This document shows positions 44,153 through 52,943 of a stretch of 64,000 nucleotides of DNA, in pieces. The translations under genes and the position numbers were made by a program. The notes below the pieces were generated by a model. That model saw only the letters and a list, made by a program, of their open reading frames with translations. It was not told where the DNA came from and did no database searches. The stretch's first letter is position 1. Every line of letters begins with the position of its first letter. Source of the stretch: Microbacterium foliorum (GTDB lineage: Bacteria > Actinomycetota > Actinomycetes > Actinomycetales > Microbacteriaceae); assembly GCF_003367705.1 (NCBI RefSeq), contig NZ_CP031425.1, positions 3,162,001 to 3,226,000 of the forward strand, written 5' to 3'.

Positions 44153-44262
44153 TCGTCAAATTCGTATGACGACTATGTTTCATCTTCACCTTTTCATGGT
44201 CATTTCGGAACCTGTGTGGCAAAGTTGTGCAACAACTCCCCCTGATGCACCGACGAGGACCG

Positions 44263-45498
44263 ATGCCCGCACCAGTTTTCCCCGCACCGCTCACGCTGAA
44301 CTCCGGCCTGCGAGCCCGTGACGCGTGGCCCCTCGACCCCGAGGTCATCCACCTGAACCACGGGTCGTTCGGTGCCGTGCCCAGCGCCGTCGTCGCACAG
44401 CAGGATGCTCTGCGTCGCCGCGCCGACCTCAGCCCGGTCGAGTGGTTCCCGCGCATCGCCGAACGGGTGCAGGCCGCCCGCGAGCGCACCGCACCCTTCG
44501 TCGGTGCCCGCCCCGAGGACAGCGCCTTCGTGCCCAACGCCTCCGCGGCGGCCACCGTCGTCTACAACGCCCTGCGGCTGAGCGCGGGCGACGAGATCCT
44601 CGTCACCGACCAGGGATACGGCGCGATCACGATGGGCGCGCAGCGCCTGGCCCGCCGTTTCGGAGCATCCGTGCGCGCGGTCGAGCTGCCGCTGCTCGCC
44701 TCCGACGACGAGGTCGTGCAGCGTTTCGCCGACGCACTCACCCCGAGCACCCGCCTGATCGTCGTCGACCAGATCACCTCACCCACCGCCCGCATGCTGC
44801 CCACCCGTCGCATCGCCGAGCTCGCCGCCGAACGCGGAGTCCGCACGCTGGTCGACGGAGCGCACGCTCCGGGGCTCGTCGCCGATGCCGCGGCCGTCGC
44901 CGGCGGCGACTGGTGGTTCGGCAATCTGCACAAGTGGCCCTGCGCACCGCGCGGGTCGGCGCTGCTCGTCACCACCGCGCCCGACCGCGACGACCTGTGG
45001 CCGCTGATCGACTCGTGGGCCGCGAACGAGCCGTACCCCGAGCGTTTCGACACACAGGGCACCATCGACGCGACCACCTACCTCGCCACTCCCGCCTCGA
45101 TCGACTTCATCGAGACCGAGTTCGGGTGGGCGCACACGCGGCACGCGATGGCGCAGATGGCGGATGCCGGCGCCGAGATCATCGCCGAGGGCCTGCGTCC
45201 GTATGGCGACGAAGACCCGCTCACCCCCCTGCCCTCTCCCGTTCCGTCGATGCGGCTCGTGCGCCTGCCCCTCGGGCTCGGCTCCACCCGAGAAGAGGCC
45301 GACGCCCTGCGCATGGATCTCCTCGACGCGACCGGGGTCGAGACGGCGTTCACCAGCTTCCGCGGCATCGGCTACTTCCGCCTGTCCGCGCATCTGTACA
45401 GCGAGGCGTCGGACTTCGAGGCCTTCGTCGACCGCTGCATCCCGCAGATCCTGCGCCGCGCCGGCATCCGCACCGCCGACGCGATCGTCGTCTCCTGA
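44263..45498 (+). CDS. class V aminotransferase (isopenicillin N epimerase-like)
   Basis: 411 residues, fold-type I PLP enzyme. The Schiff-base Lys is in FGNLHKWPCAPRG, the PLP-binding Asp/His in VDGAHAPG, and HLNHGSFGAVP opens the domain. The branch groups with isopenicillin N epimerase/cysteine desulfurase-like proteins; actual substrates are rarely known. Start at 44263 with GAGG at SD distance; GTG 44227 and ATG 44245 are alternatives. It is the first gene before a sugar-type ABC importer, an unusual pairing. Confidence 0.8.
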   Translation: MPAPVFPAPLTLNSGLRARDAWPLDPEVIHLNHGSFGAVPSAVVAQQDALRRRADLSPVEWFPRIAERVQAARERTAPFVGARPEDSAFVPNASAAATVVYNALRLSAGDEILVTDQGYGAITMGAQRLARRFGASVRAVELPLLASDDEVVQRFADALTPSTRLIVVDQITSPTARMLPTRRIAELAAERGVRTLVDGAHAPGLVADAAAVAGGDWWFGNLHKWPCAPRGSALLVTTAPDRDDLWPLIDSWAANEPYPERFDTQGTIDATTYLATPASIDFIETEFGWAHTRHAMAQMADAGAEIIAEGLRPYGDEDPLTPLPSPVPSMRLVRLPLGLGSTREEADALRMDLLDATGVETAFTSFRGIGYFRLSAHLYSEASDFEAFVDRCIPQILRRAGIRTADAIVVS

Positions 45499-45550
45499 CC
45501 CGCTCCATCCCTCACCCGACCCACCACAACCACCAATCGAGAGGCACCTC

Positions 45551-46864
45551 GTGAAGAAGAACAGAATCTTGACGGCCGCCGGATTCGGCACCGTCGCCGT
45601 GCTCGCGCTCACCGGCTGTTCCGGCGGCAGCGGCGGCGAATCCGCCGACGGCACCGTCACCCTGCAGATGGTCGAGAGCCTGACCAACCCCGCCCGCACC
45701 GACCTGATCCGCGGGCTGCTCGACGAGTTCGAGGCCGACAACCCGAAGATCAAGGTCAACCTCGTCTCGCCGCCCACCGAGCAGGCCGACCAGAAGATCC
45801 AGCAGATGCTGCAGTCCGGCAAGGGCGTCGACGTCCTCGAGGTCCGCGACATCACCGTCGGCCCGTTCGCCAACAACGGCTGGCTGCACGACATCTCGGG
45901 CGACCTCGAGAAGTGGGACGGCTGGGACGCTCTGACCGACAACGCGCAGGCGGCGTCGGTCGCAGCCGACGGCAAGAGCTACTTCGTGCCGTACGGCTTC
46001 TACGGCCTCTCGCTCTTCTACCGCACTGATCTGGTCGAGAAGGCCGGCTTCGACGGCCCGCCGCACAGCTGGAAGGACCTGCTCGAGCAGGCCAGCGCCA
46101 TCCAGGACCCGTCGAACAACATCTACGGGTACGCGTTCCGCGGCGGGGCGAATGCCAACAGCAACGTGGTCGCGGCCATCGAGGCGTACACGATCGACGA
46201 CCTCGACGTCGACGACGCCTTCCTGCTGAAGGACGGCTCGACGATCTTCGCGGCCCCCGAGGCGCAGGATGCTGTCGACGACTACTTCGAGCTGTTCGCG
46301 AAGGCGTCGCCGCCGTCGGCCGTGTCGTGGGGCTACCCCGAGATGGTCGCGGGCTTCACCAACGGCACCACCGCGTTCCTGCTGCAGGACCCCGAGGTCA
46401 TCGCGACCGTGCAGGACTCCTCGCTGACCGAGGACCAGTGGGACACCGCGCCGCTCCTCGTCGGCCCTTCGGGCAAGGCCGCGCAGCCGCTCGCCGTCGC
46501 CGGATGGGGTGTCGCCGAGAAGAGCGAGCACCAGGATGCTGCCGTCAAGCTCGTCGAGTTCCTCTCGTCCGCCGAACCGGCCACCGAGTTCGCGCAGGCC
46601 AACAGCCTCGTGCCGATCATCTCGGAGGCGGCCGATGACGAGTTCTACTCGACCGGACCGTGGACCAGCTACGTGACCATGACCGAGGACCCCGACACCT
46701 ACGTCAACGTGCGCCAGCCGCGCGGTGTCAGCTGGTGGACCGAGTGGATCCAGAAGTCCGACCAGGATGTGCAGAACGTGCTGCTGGGCAACATGTCGAC
46801 GAGCGAGCTGCTCGAGTCGTGGGACGCGTTCTGGACCGAGAAGTACGCAGCGGACAAGGGCTGA
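45551..46864 (+). CDS. sugar-type ABC substrate-binding lipoprotein
   Basis: 437 residues, MalE-like family. The signal peptide ends in the lipobox LALTGC, followed by a Gly/Ser linker. The start codon is GTG with AGAGG 7 bases upstream; the open frame before it is a shadow of the aminotransferase. The motif GFYGLSLFYRTDLVEKAGF is typical of this family. Two permeases follow and no ATPase is encoded here. Confidence 0.87.
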   Translation: MKKNRILTAAGFGTVAVLALTGCSGGSGGESADGTVTLQMVESLTNPARTDLIRGLLDEFEADNPKIKVNLVSPPTEQADQKIQQMLQSGKGVDVLEVRDITVGPFANNGWLHDISGDLEKWDGWDALTDNAQAASVAADGKSYFVPYGFYGLSLFYRTDLVEKAGFDGPPHSWKDLLEQASAIQDPSNNIYGYAFRGGANANSNVVAAIEAYTIDDLDVDDAFLLKDGSTIFAAPEAQDAVDDYFELFAKASPPSAVSWGYPEMVAGFTNGTTAFLLQDPEVIATVQDSSLTEDQWDTAPLLVGPSGKAAQPLAVAGWGVAEKSEHQDAAVKLVEFLSSAEPATEFAQANSLVPIISEAADDEFYSTGPWTSYVTMTEDPDTYVNVRQPRGVSWWTEWIQKSDQDVQNVLLGNMSTSELLESWDAFWTEKYAADKG

Positions 46865-46867
46865 TCC

Positions 46868-47818
46868 GTGACCCGGACCGCACTCGAAGGGGGCTCCGTC
46901 GGCACCGCCGGCGGGGCCTCCCCGGCATCCCGCCGGCGCCGCCCCTTCCGTGGCCGCCACGCGCTGACGCTGCTGGCCTTCATGGCCCCGGCGATCGTGT
47001 TCGTGTGCTGGTTCACCTACTGGCCCATGCTGCAGGGCGCACGCATGGCCTTCCACGACTGGAACCTGTGGGATCTCACCTCCACCCCCTGGGTGGGCTT
47101 CGACAACTTCGTCACCGTCTTCCAGGACCCGGCCTTCCCCATCGTCGCGTGGAACTCGGTGCTCTGGGTCGTCGGGTCGCTCGTGCCGCAGCTCGTGATC
47201 GGATTCCTGATCGCACTCGCGCTGCGCAAGCGCTTCCGCTTCCGCGGCCTCTACCAGGCGCTCGTGTTCTTCCCGTGGGCGGTGTCGGGCTTTCTCATCG
47301 GCATGCTGTTCCGCTGGATGTTCAACGCCGAGTTCGGTGTCGTGAACGACCTGCTCATGAAGGCGGGACTCATCGAGGCTCCGCTGCCGTGGCTCGCGGA
47401 TCCGAAGCTGGCGATGTTCGCGGTGATCGCGGCCAACGTCTGGTACGGCGTGACCTTCTTCGCGATCATGATCCTCGCGGCCCTGCAGTCCGTGCCCGAT
47501 GAGATGCTCGAGGCCGCGAGCCTCGACGGCGCGGGCAAGGCCCGTCAGCTGTTCTCGATCATCATCCCGTACATCTCGATGACGCTGCTGCTCACGATCC
47601 TGCTGCGCATCATCTGGATCTTCAACTTCCCCGACATCATCTACGCGATGACGAACGGCGGTCCGGCGAACCAGACGCACATCATCACCACGTGGATGAT
47701 CAACTACACCCAGCAGGGCAACTACGGCATCGCGAGCGCGATCGGACTCATCGTCGTCGCGTTCCTGTTCGTGTTCTGCGCGTTCTACCTGATGGCGATG
47801 CGGAGGGTCCAGCGATGA
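46868..47818 (+). CDS. ABC permease, MalF type
   Basis: 316 residues, six membrane helices after a short basic N-terminus (SRRRRPFRGRH). The EAA loop is LEAASLDGAGKARQLF. The GTG start is 3 bases past the upstream stop. NGGPANQTHIITTW near the end is a common motif of MalF-type subunits. Confidence 0.88.
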   Translation: MTRTALEGGSVGTAGGASPASRRRRPFRGRHALTLLAFMAPAIVFVCWFTYWPMLQGARMAFHDWNLWDLTSTPWVGFDNFVTVFQDPAFPIVAWNSVLWVVGSLVPQLVIGFLIALALRKRFRFRGLYQALVFFPWAVSGFLIGMLFRWMFNAEFGVVNDLLMKAGLIEAPLPWLADPKLAMFAVIAANVWYGVTFFAIMILAALQSVPDEMLEAASLDGAGKARQLFSIIIPYISMTLLLTILLRIIWIFNFPDIIYAMTNGGPANQTHIITTWMINYTQQGNYGIASAIGLIVVAFLFVFCAFYLMAMRRVQR

Positions 47819-48726
47819 CCATCACCGGTACCACGGTCACCGAGACACGGCGGCTCACCGTCCCCGATCTCGCGAAGGCCCCGCGGCCGAAGCCGAAGCG
47901 GCGGATCACACCCGGCGGCGTGGTCCGCGTGGTGGGGCTCGGCCTCTGGCTCCTGATCACGCTGTTCCCGCTCTACTGGATCGCGCTGACCTCGATCAAG
48001 TCCCCGGGCACCATCAATCGGTTCCCGATCGAGTACTGGCCGAGCGAGCCGTCGTTCGACAACTACGTCACGCTCTTCCAGCAGAGCGCGTTCGCGACGT
48101 TCCTCGGAAACTCGGCGCTCGTCGCGATCATCGCGGGGGCCGTGGCCACGCTGATCGCACTGCTGAGCGCCTACGTGATCGCGCGTTTCGAGTTCCGCGG
48201 CAAGGGCACGGTTCTGGTGGCGTTCCTGCTCACGCAGATGATCCCCGCCTTCATCGCACTCGGACCGCTCTACTCGATGATGACCGACCTCGGGCTCGTC
48301 GACACCAAGCCCGGCCTGATCCTCGTGTACATCGCGATCTGCATCCCGTTCTCCACCGTGATGCTGCGGGGCTTCTTCGAGAACGTCCCCGACGCGCTCG
48401 AAGAGGCGGCGATGATCGACGGATGCTCGCGCTTCGGCGCACTGTTCCGGGTGCTCGTGCCTGTCATGACCCCGGGCATCATCGCCGCGTTCATCTTCAA
48501 CTTCGTCAACTGCTGGAACGAGCTGTTCCTGTCGGTCGTGCTGATGAACACCGATGCGAACCGCACGGTGCCCTCGGCGCTGAACGGCTTCATCTCGACG
48601 TTCAACATCGACTGGGGGTCCATGTCGGCAGCCGCGGTGCTGACGATCCTGCCGACCATGGCGATGTTCGCGCTCGCGAGCCGCTGGATCGTGCAGGGCC
48701 TGACCGCCGGCGCCGTGAAGGAGTAA
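47815..48726 (+). CDS. ABC permease, MalG type
   Basis: 303 residues with six membrane helices. The EAA loop is LEEAAMIDGCSRFGALF. The ATG overlaps the previous stop by 4 bases. The operon ends at the terminator 14 bases downstream. Confidence 0.9.
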   Translation: MTITGTTVTETRRLTVPDLAKAPRPKPKRRITPGGVVRVVGLGLWLLITLFPLYWIALTSIKSPGTINRFPIEYWPSEPSFDNYVTLFQQSAFATFLGNSALVAIIAGAVATLIALLSAYVIARFEFRGKGTVLVAFLLTQMIPAFIALGPLYSMMTDLGLVDTKPGLILVYIAICIPFSTVMLRGFFENVPDALEEAAMIDGCSRFGALFRVLVPVMTPGIIAAFIFNFVNCWNELFLSVVLMNTDANRTVPSALNGFISTFNIDWGSMSAAAVLTILPTMAMFALASRWIVQGLTAGAVKE

Positions 48727-48740
48727 CCCGCGCGGTATGA

Positions 48741-48774
48741 CGAAGGCCGCCGCCCCTCGGGGCGACGGCCTTCG
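48741..48774 (+). terminator. terminator of the aminotransferase-ABC operon
   Basis: A 15-base stem with one mismatch and a 4-base tip, starting 14 bases after the permease stop. It may also end the convergent aldo/keto reductase transcript. Confidence 0.85.
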
Positions 48775-48785
48775 CCATAGCTGCG

Positions 48786-48817
48786 CTCAGACCAGGCGGG
48801 TCTCAGACCAGGCGGGT
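48786..48817. repeat. 16-bp tandem duplication over a stop codon
   Basis: CTCAGACCAGGCGGGT occurs twice in tandem (48786 and 48802). The right copy carries the last codons and the TGA of the aldo/keto reductase gene; the left copy is a spare. Confidence 0.9.
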
Positions 48818-49816
48818 CTTGGGCGAGGTCGAGTAGGTGTGCTCGGGGTCGCTGGTGACCGCGTCGCCGAGCGCCGTGTCGATCGCGGCGAGCGTGTCGG
48901 CGTCGAGAGTCACGCCCGAGGCCTTGACGGTCTGGGCGAGCTGCTCGGGGCGCGATGCCCCCACGAGCGCGGCGGCGACGTTGGGGTTCTGCAGCACCCA
49001 GGCGATCGCGAGCTGCGGCATCGACAGACCCGCCTCGTCGGCGATCGGCTTCAGGCGCTGCACGGCGGTGAGGATGTCGTCCTGCAGGAAGCTCTTGATG
49101 AACTCGGCACCGCTGTTCGTGTCGGTCGCCCGCGAGCCGTCGGGAACCGGCTGGCCGGGCAGGTACTTGCCGCTGAGCACGCCCTGCGCCATCGGCGACC
49201 AGACGATCTGCGAGATGCCCAGCTCCTCGGAGGCCGGCACGACCTTGCCCTCGATGACGCGCCAGAGCATGGAGTACTGGGGCTGGTTCGAGATCAGCTG
49301 GATGCCGAGCTGCGTCGCGAGAGCGTGCCCCTCGCGAAGCTGCTCCGCCGTCCACTCGGAGACTCCGATGTAGAGCGCCTTGCCCTGGCGGACGACGTCG
49401 GCGAACGCCTGGAAGGTCTCCTCCAGCGGGGTCTCGTAGTCGAAGCGGTGCGCCTGGTACAGGTCGACGTAGTCGGTGCCGAGGCGCTCGAGCGAGCCGT
49501 CGATCGAGCGCAGGATGTGCTTGCGGCTCAGCCCGGTGTCGTTGGGCCCCTTCGGACCGGTCGGGAAGTAGACCTTCGTGAAGATCTCGAGCCCGTCGCG
49601 GCGCTGCCCCTCGAGAGCCTTGCCGAGCACGACCTCGGCCGCCGTGTTGGCGTACGTGTCTGCCGTGTCGAACGTGGTGATGCCGGCGTCGAGAGCCGCG
49701 TGCACCGTCTTCACGGCGGCGTCGTCGCCGACCTGCGAGGCGTGCGTGACCCAGTTGCCGTAGGTGATCTCAGAGACCTTGAGACCGCTGTTGCCGAGAT
49801 AGCGATAGTTGACCAT
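48803..49816 (-). CDS. aldo/keto reductase (Kv-beta/YghZ-like)
   Basis: 337 residues. The catalytic tetrad is visible: Asp and Tyr in FDTADTYANTAAE, Lys in IFTKVYF and His in YQAHRFD. WSPMAQGVLSGKY is the NADPH-binding region. It is a cytoplasmic NADPH-dependent carbonyl reductase of unknown substrate. It stands alone, convergent with the ABC operon. Confidence 0.86.
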   Translation of the reverse strand: MVNYRYLGNSGLKVSEITYGNWVTHASQVGDDAAVKTVHAALDAGITTFDTADTYANTAAEVVLGKALEGQRRDGLEIFTKVYFPTGPKGPNDTGLSRKHILRSIDGSLERLGTDYVDLYQAHRFDYETPLEETFQAFADVVRQGKALYIGVSEWTAEQLREGHALATQLGIQLISNQPQYSMLWRVIEGKVVPASEELGISQIVWSPMAQGVLSGKYLPGQPVPDGSRATDTNSGAEFIKSFLQDDILTAVQRLKPIADEAGLSMPQLAIAWVLQNPNVAAALVGASRPEQLAQTVKASGVTLDADTLAAIDTALGDAVTSDPEHTYSTSPKTRLV

Positions 49817-49887
49817 GGCTAAACGCTACCCGGCGCCACCGACACCGGGGCCGGATCTCCGTGACCGGTCTCAGAGCCGGACCCCTC

Positions 49888-49908
49888 CCCCGCGTCTCAG
49901 ACGCGGGG
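49888..49908 (-). terminator. terminator overlapping the DUF4407 stop codon
   Basis: CCCCGCGT and ACGCGGGG pair around a 5-base loop. The stop codon of the DUF4407 gene (49897-49899) lies inside the stem-loop, so termination is tightly joined to the gene end. Confidence 0.65.
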
Positions 49909-51546
49909 TTCGACCAGCTGCTCCTGCTCGGCGAGCGTCTGGGCCTGCGCGCGCTTCTCCGAGAGCTCGCGCTCCTGCGCTTCGGCACGCGCGGCGGCGA
50001 CCTGCGACGCCTCCTTGCGCTCGGCGCGGGTCTGCGGCTCTCCGGTCGCGGCATCCGCCGTCATGCCCTGCGACTGCTCGGTCACGATCGCCGCCCGGTC
50101 GCGGAAGCCCTCGGCGGTGACCCGGTCGAGTGCGACCTGCTTGCGGATCGCGGCCGCCTTCTCGTAGAGCGAGGGGTCTCCGTACGACGTGAGCACCTTC
50201 ACCAGCACCGGCAGCAGCTCGATCATGAAGAACAGCGAGGCGATCAGGATGTGCGCCCAGAGGATCGTGGGCTCCTTCTCGCTCAGTCTGTTCAGCCCGC
50301 TGATCTGACTGAGCAGGCCGATCGCGCCGGCATTGCCGGAGGCCACCGACTCGGCACGCGCGTTGTACGCGGCGAGCGCGGTGTCGTAGCTGTCACGGGC
50401 GGCGGGCAGCTGCGACTGCGCCTCCTCGCGGTTCTGCGTCTCCGACGTGCTGGTGTTCTCCTTGGCCGCGGTGCCGGCCGCCGCCAGCTCCTCGTTCGCG
50501 GTGCGCAGCTGCGCGGCGAGTGCGTCATAGGTCTGCTGCGCCTCGGCGAGCTGGGCCTGTGCGGCATCCGAGCTGGCGCCCTCGCCGTTCACCCCGGTGC
50601 AGCCGGGCACCGTGCCCGCGCCTTCGCCGGTCAGCTCGCACTGGTACAGCACCCGCGCCTGGTCGATGACGCCCTGCTGGGCGGTCATCTTGGCGGTGAG
50701 GCCGTCGACCGTGCTCTGCGCGGCGGACTCGGTCGCGGACGCCGAGTCGGTGCCGGCGACGATCCCCGTCGCCGCCTGGTTCTCGAGTGCGGCGACGCGG
50801 TCGGAGGCGGCATCGAGCGCCTTGCGCTCGGGGCCGGTCTCCAGCGCGTCCTGATCGGACTGCGCCTGGGTGATGTTGGTCGAGGCGACCTCGCGGGCGA
50901 TGTCGTTGTGGAAGATCTGCAGCACGAGCGGCTCGGCCACGACGAATCCGATGATCGCGGCCATGACCACACGCGGGATGGCGAGGCCGATGAGGCGCCA
51001 CACGTTCCTCGTCGAGGTCATGGTCGAGGTCAGGAAGCGGTCGAGGTTGAAGATGATCAGCGCCCACACGATCGCCAGCGGGGCGGCGAGCCAGATCGCG
51101 GCCTGCACGCCGGTGGTCAGCGCGAACAGCATCGAGATGGCCGAGACCAGCGCGGTCCCGGCGAGCACGAAGAACATCTGCACGAAGCGGGGGGTCTCGC
51201 CGGGCACGCGGTCGAGGATCTCGCCGTCGGCGCCGCCGAGGATCGCCAGCTGACGAAGGCGGGATCCGGGCACGCGGGGAGCGCGCTCGCGCGGCTGGCG
51301 GCGCGGCTTCGGCTCACGCACCGGACGAGCGGATGCCGTGGCATCCTGCTCCGGCATCTGCTCGGACGCGGGGGTCTGCTCGGACGCGGGGGTCTGGTCG
51401 GCCTGCCGCGGCTCCCGCAGATCGGCACCGGTCGGCTCGTACTCGCGCAGGAAGTCGAGGTCGTCCGTGTCAGCGTTCGGGTCGCTGTCGAGGATGATCC
51501 GACCCTGGGAATCGAACCGTCCGGGACGGTGAGCAGAATAGGGCAT
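49897..51546 (-). CDS. DUF4407 membrane protein with coiled coil
   Basis: 549 residues. A disordered N-terminus (1 to about 95, with TPASEQ repeats) precedes the DUF4407 body: three membrane helices (about 120-220), a long Ala/Gln-rich coiled-coil extracellular region (about 225-420) with a Cys pair (CELTGEGAGTVPGC), one more helix near ILIASLFFMIELLPV, and a cytoplasmic helical tail (about 465-549). DUF4407 proteins have no settled function. TAGATT lies 6 bases before the ATG. Confidence 0.85.
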   Translation of the reverse strand: MPYSAHRPGRFDSQGRIILDSDPNADTDDLDFLREYEPTGADLREPRQADQTPASEQTPASEQMPEQDATASARPVREPKPRRQPRERAPRVPGSRLRQLAILGGADGEILDRVPGETPRFVQMFFVLAGTALVSAISMLFALTTGVQAAIWLAAPLAIVWALIIFNLDRFLTSTMTSTRNVWRLIGLAIPRVVMAAIIGFVVAEPLVLQIFHNDIAREVASTNITQAQSDQDALETGPERKALDAASDRVAALENQAATGIVAGTDSASATESAAQSTVDGLTAKMTAQQGVIDQARVLYQCELTGEGAGTVPGCTGVNGEGASSDAAQAQLAEAQQTYDALAAQLRTANEELAAAGTAAKENTSTSETQNREEAQSQLPAARDSYDTALAAYNARAESVASGNAGAIGLLSQISGLNRLSEKEPTILWAHILIASLFFMIELLPVLVKVLTSYGDPSLYEKAAAIRKQVALDRVTAEGFRDRAAIVTEQSQGMTADAATGEPQTRAERKEASQVAAARAEAQERELSEKRAQAQTLAEQEQLVEPRV

Positions 51547-51552
51547 TCCGAT

Positions 51553-51558
51553 AATCTA
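51553..51558 (-). promoter_or_regulatory. -10 box of leaderless DUF4407 gene
   Basis: TAGATT on the minus strand lies exactly 6 bases before the ATG at 51546, with no SD. Confidence 0.6.
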
Positions 51559-51668
51559 CGAAACACCGCCTGTGGAAAGCGTGGACGAAGCCTGTGTTTC
51601 CGCCTCTGCGGCGCTGTTCCGCGGGCGCAGGGAGGGCGCGCGGCCCGTGCGCGGACGCCGCGCGGAGG

Positions 51669-52247
51669 TCAGCGGGAGAGCATCCGGGCGAGCGCCTCGG
51701 CACTCGCGGCGAGCGCATCGTCGAGGGAGAAGTGCCCGGCGGCGCACAGGGTCCCGAGGCCGTGCACGAGTCCCCAGACGGCGGTGACGCCGCTCTCGCT
51801 CTCGAGGCCCGCGGCGACGGAGGCGGTCGACAGCAGCTCTTCGAGCTCGGCGATCAGCGGCGCCATGGTCTCGCTCGGCTCACCGGGGATGCACACGGTC
51901 GGGTCGTAGATCACATCGAAGCCGTGCGGGTGCTCGACGGCGAAGCGGATGTAGGCGGCCCCGCCCTCGACCGCGGCGGAGGCGGGGTCGGAGGCGCCCT
52001 CGATCGACGTGCGCACCGCCGTGACCAGGTCGGCCATGCTCCGCTCGGCCAGCACCTTGAGCAGACCTCGGCGGTCGGAGAAGTGGTGGTAGGGCGCGTT
52101 GTGGCTCACGTCCGCCGCGCGCGCGACCTCGCGCAGGCTGATCTCCTGCGCCGGCCTGTCGACGAGCAGCTGCATCGCCGCCGCCTCGAGCGCGTGGGCG
52201 AGGTCGCCGTGGTGATAGCCGGATCGGGAACTTGACACAAGCAACAT
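51669..52247 (-). CDS. TetR-family regulator
   Basis: 192 residues. The helix-turn-helix is at about 35-60 (ISLREVARAADVSHNAPYHHF), and the C-terminal part is of the WHG/TetR_C_33 type (AAYIRFAVEHPHGFDVIYDP). No SD precedes the ATG; a GTG three codons later is an alternative start. It is divergent from a quinone reductase gene with a long inverted repeat between them, so it probably represses both and responds to a quinone or electrophile. Confidence 0.85.
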   Translation of the reverse strand: MLLVSSSRSGYHHGDLAHALEAAAMQLLVDRPAQEISLREVARAADVSHNAPYHHFSDRRGLLKVLAERSMADLVTAVRTSIEGASDPASAAVEGGAAYIRFAVEHPHGFDVIYDPTVCIPGEPSETMAPLIAELEELLSTASVAAGLESESGVTAVWGLVHGLGTLCAAGHFSLDDALAASAEALARMLSR

Positions 52248-52258
52248 TGTTGCCTATC

Positions 52259-52291
52259 TTGACAGTGTCCACCAAAGCTTGACACTGTCAA
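52259..52291. promoter_or_regulatory. TetR operator with 11-bp perfect arms
   Basis: TTGACAGTGTC (52259-52269) and GACACTGTCAA (52281-52291) are perfect complements around an 11-base spacer. Each arm includes a TTGACA on one strand or the other, so the operator may overlap the -35 boxes of both divergent genes. Confidence 0.8.
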
Positions 52292-52304
52292 CATAGGAGT
52301 CCGC

Positions 52305-52943
52305 ATGTCTTCCGCCCTGATCATCGACGGCCACCCGGATGCCCGCTCTCTCACCGCAGAACTCGCCCGGCGGTACGCGGCGGCACACGGCGACGCCCGC
52401 ATCCTCGCGCTGCGCGACCTCGACTTCGACCCCTCGCTGCGCTTCGGCTACCGCGAGCGCATGCCGCTCGAGCCCGACCTGATCGAGGCCAAGCGCGCAC
52501 TGGCCGAGGCGCGGACGGTCGCGGTCTTCACGCCGCTCTGGTGGGGATCGGTGCCCGCGGTGCTCAAGGGATTCTTCGATCGGGCGCTCCTGCCGCAGCA
52601 GGAGTACCGCTACTCGACGCGCGGGATGCCCGAGGGTCTGCTGACCGCCGCGAACGGTCGCCTGTTCCTGCTGGCCGACACCCCGTGGTTCCTCACGCCG
52701 TTCACCGGGCTGCCGGCGCAGACGCACGTCGCCCGAGGAACGCTGCGATTCTGCGGCATCCGCGCGGTGCGCACCACGCGGATGCTCGGCGTCAAGGATG
52801 CGCGCCCCGAGCGCATCGCGTCATGGCTGTCCCGCGCCGAGTCACTCGGTCGCCGGGACGGCCTCCGCGATCGGAGCAGTGCCGCCGGGCCTCAGGCCAT
52901 CGCGGCGGAGGACGCTTCGTCCTCCGTCGTCGCGACGAGCTGA
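52305..52943 (+). CDS. NAD(P)H dehydrogenase (quinone)-like flavoprotein
   Basis: 212 residues, flavodoxin-fold quinone reductase. [13 protein letters not shown] is the FMN phosphate loop, [21 protein letters not shown] the core motif and [11 protein letters not shown] the isoalloxazine loop. AGGAG lies 6 bases before the ATG. The last 17 codons overlap the end of convergent rlmN by 52 bases, and this tail (from about residue 183) looks non-native. Confidence 0.85.
   Translation: MSSALIIDGHPDARSLTAELARRYAAAHGDARILALRDLDFDPSLRFGYRERMPLEPDLIEAKRALAEARTVAVFTPLWWGSVPAVLKGFFDRALLPQQEYRYSTRGMPEGLLTAANGRLFLLADTPWFLTPFTGLPAQTHVARGTLRFCGIRAVRTTRMLGVKDARPERIASWLSRAESLGRRDGLRDRSSAAGPQAIAAEDASSSVVATS

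Noticed and set aside
45512..47680. 722-aa minus-strand open frame
   Set aside because: Antisense to the binding protein and permease genes, which have a lipobox, membrane helices and coupled starts.
51500..51525. tRNA-like 3' end (TGGGAATCGAACC)
   Set aside because: No cloverleaf can be completed and the bases encode the conserved start of the DUF4407 reading frame.
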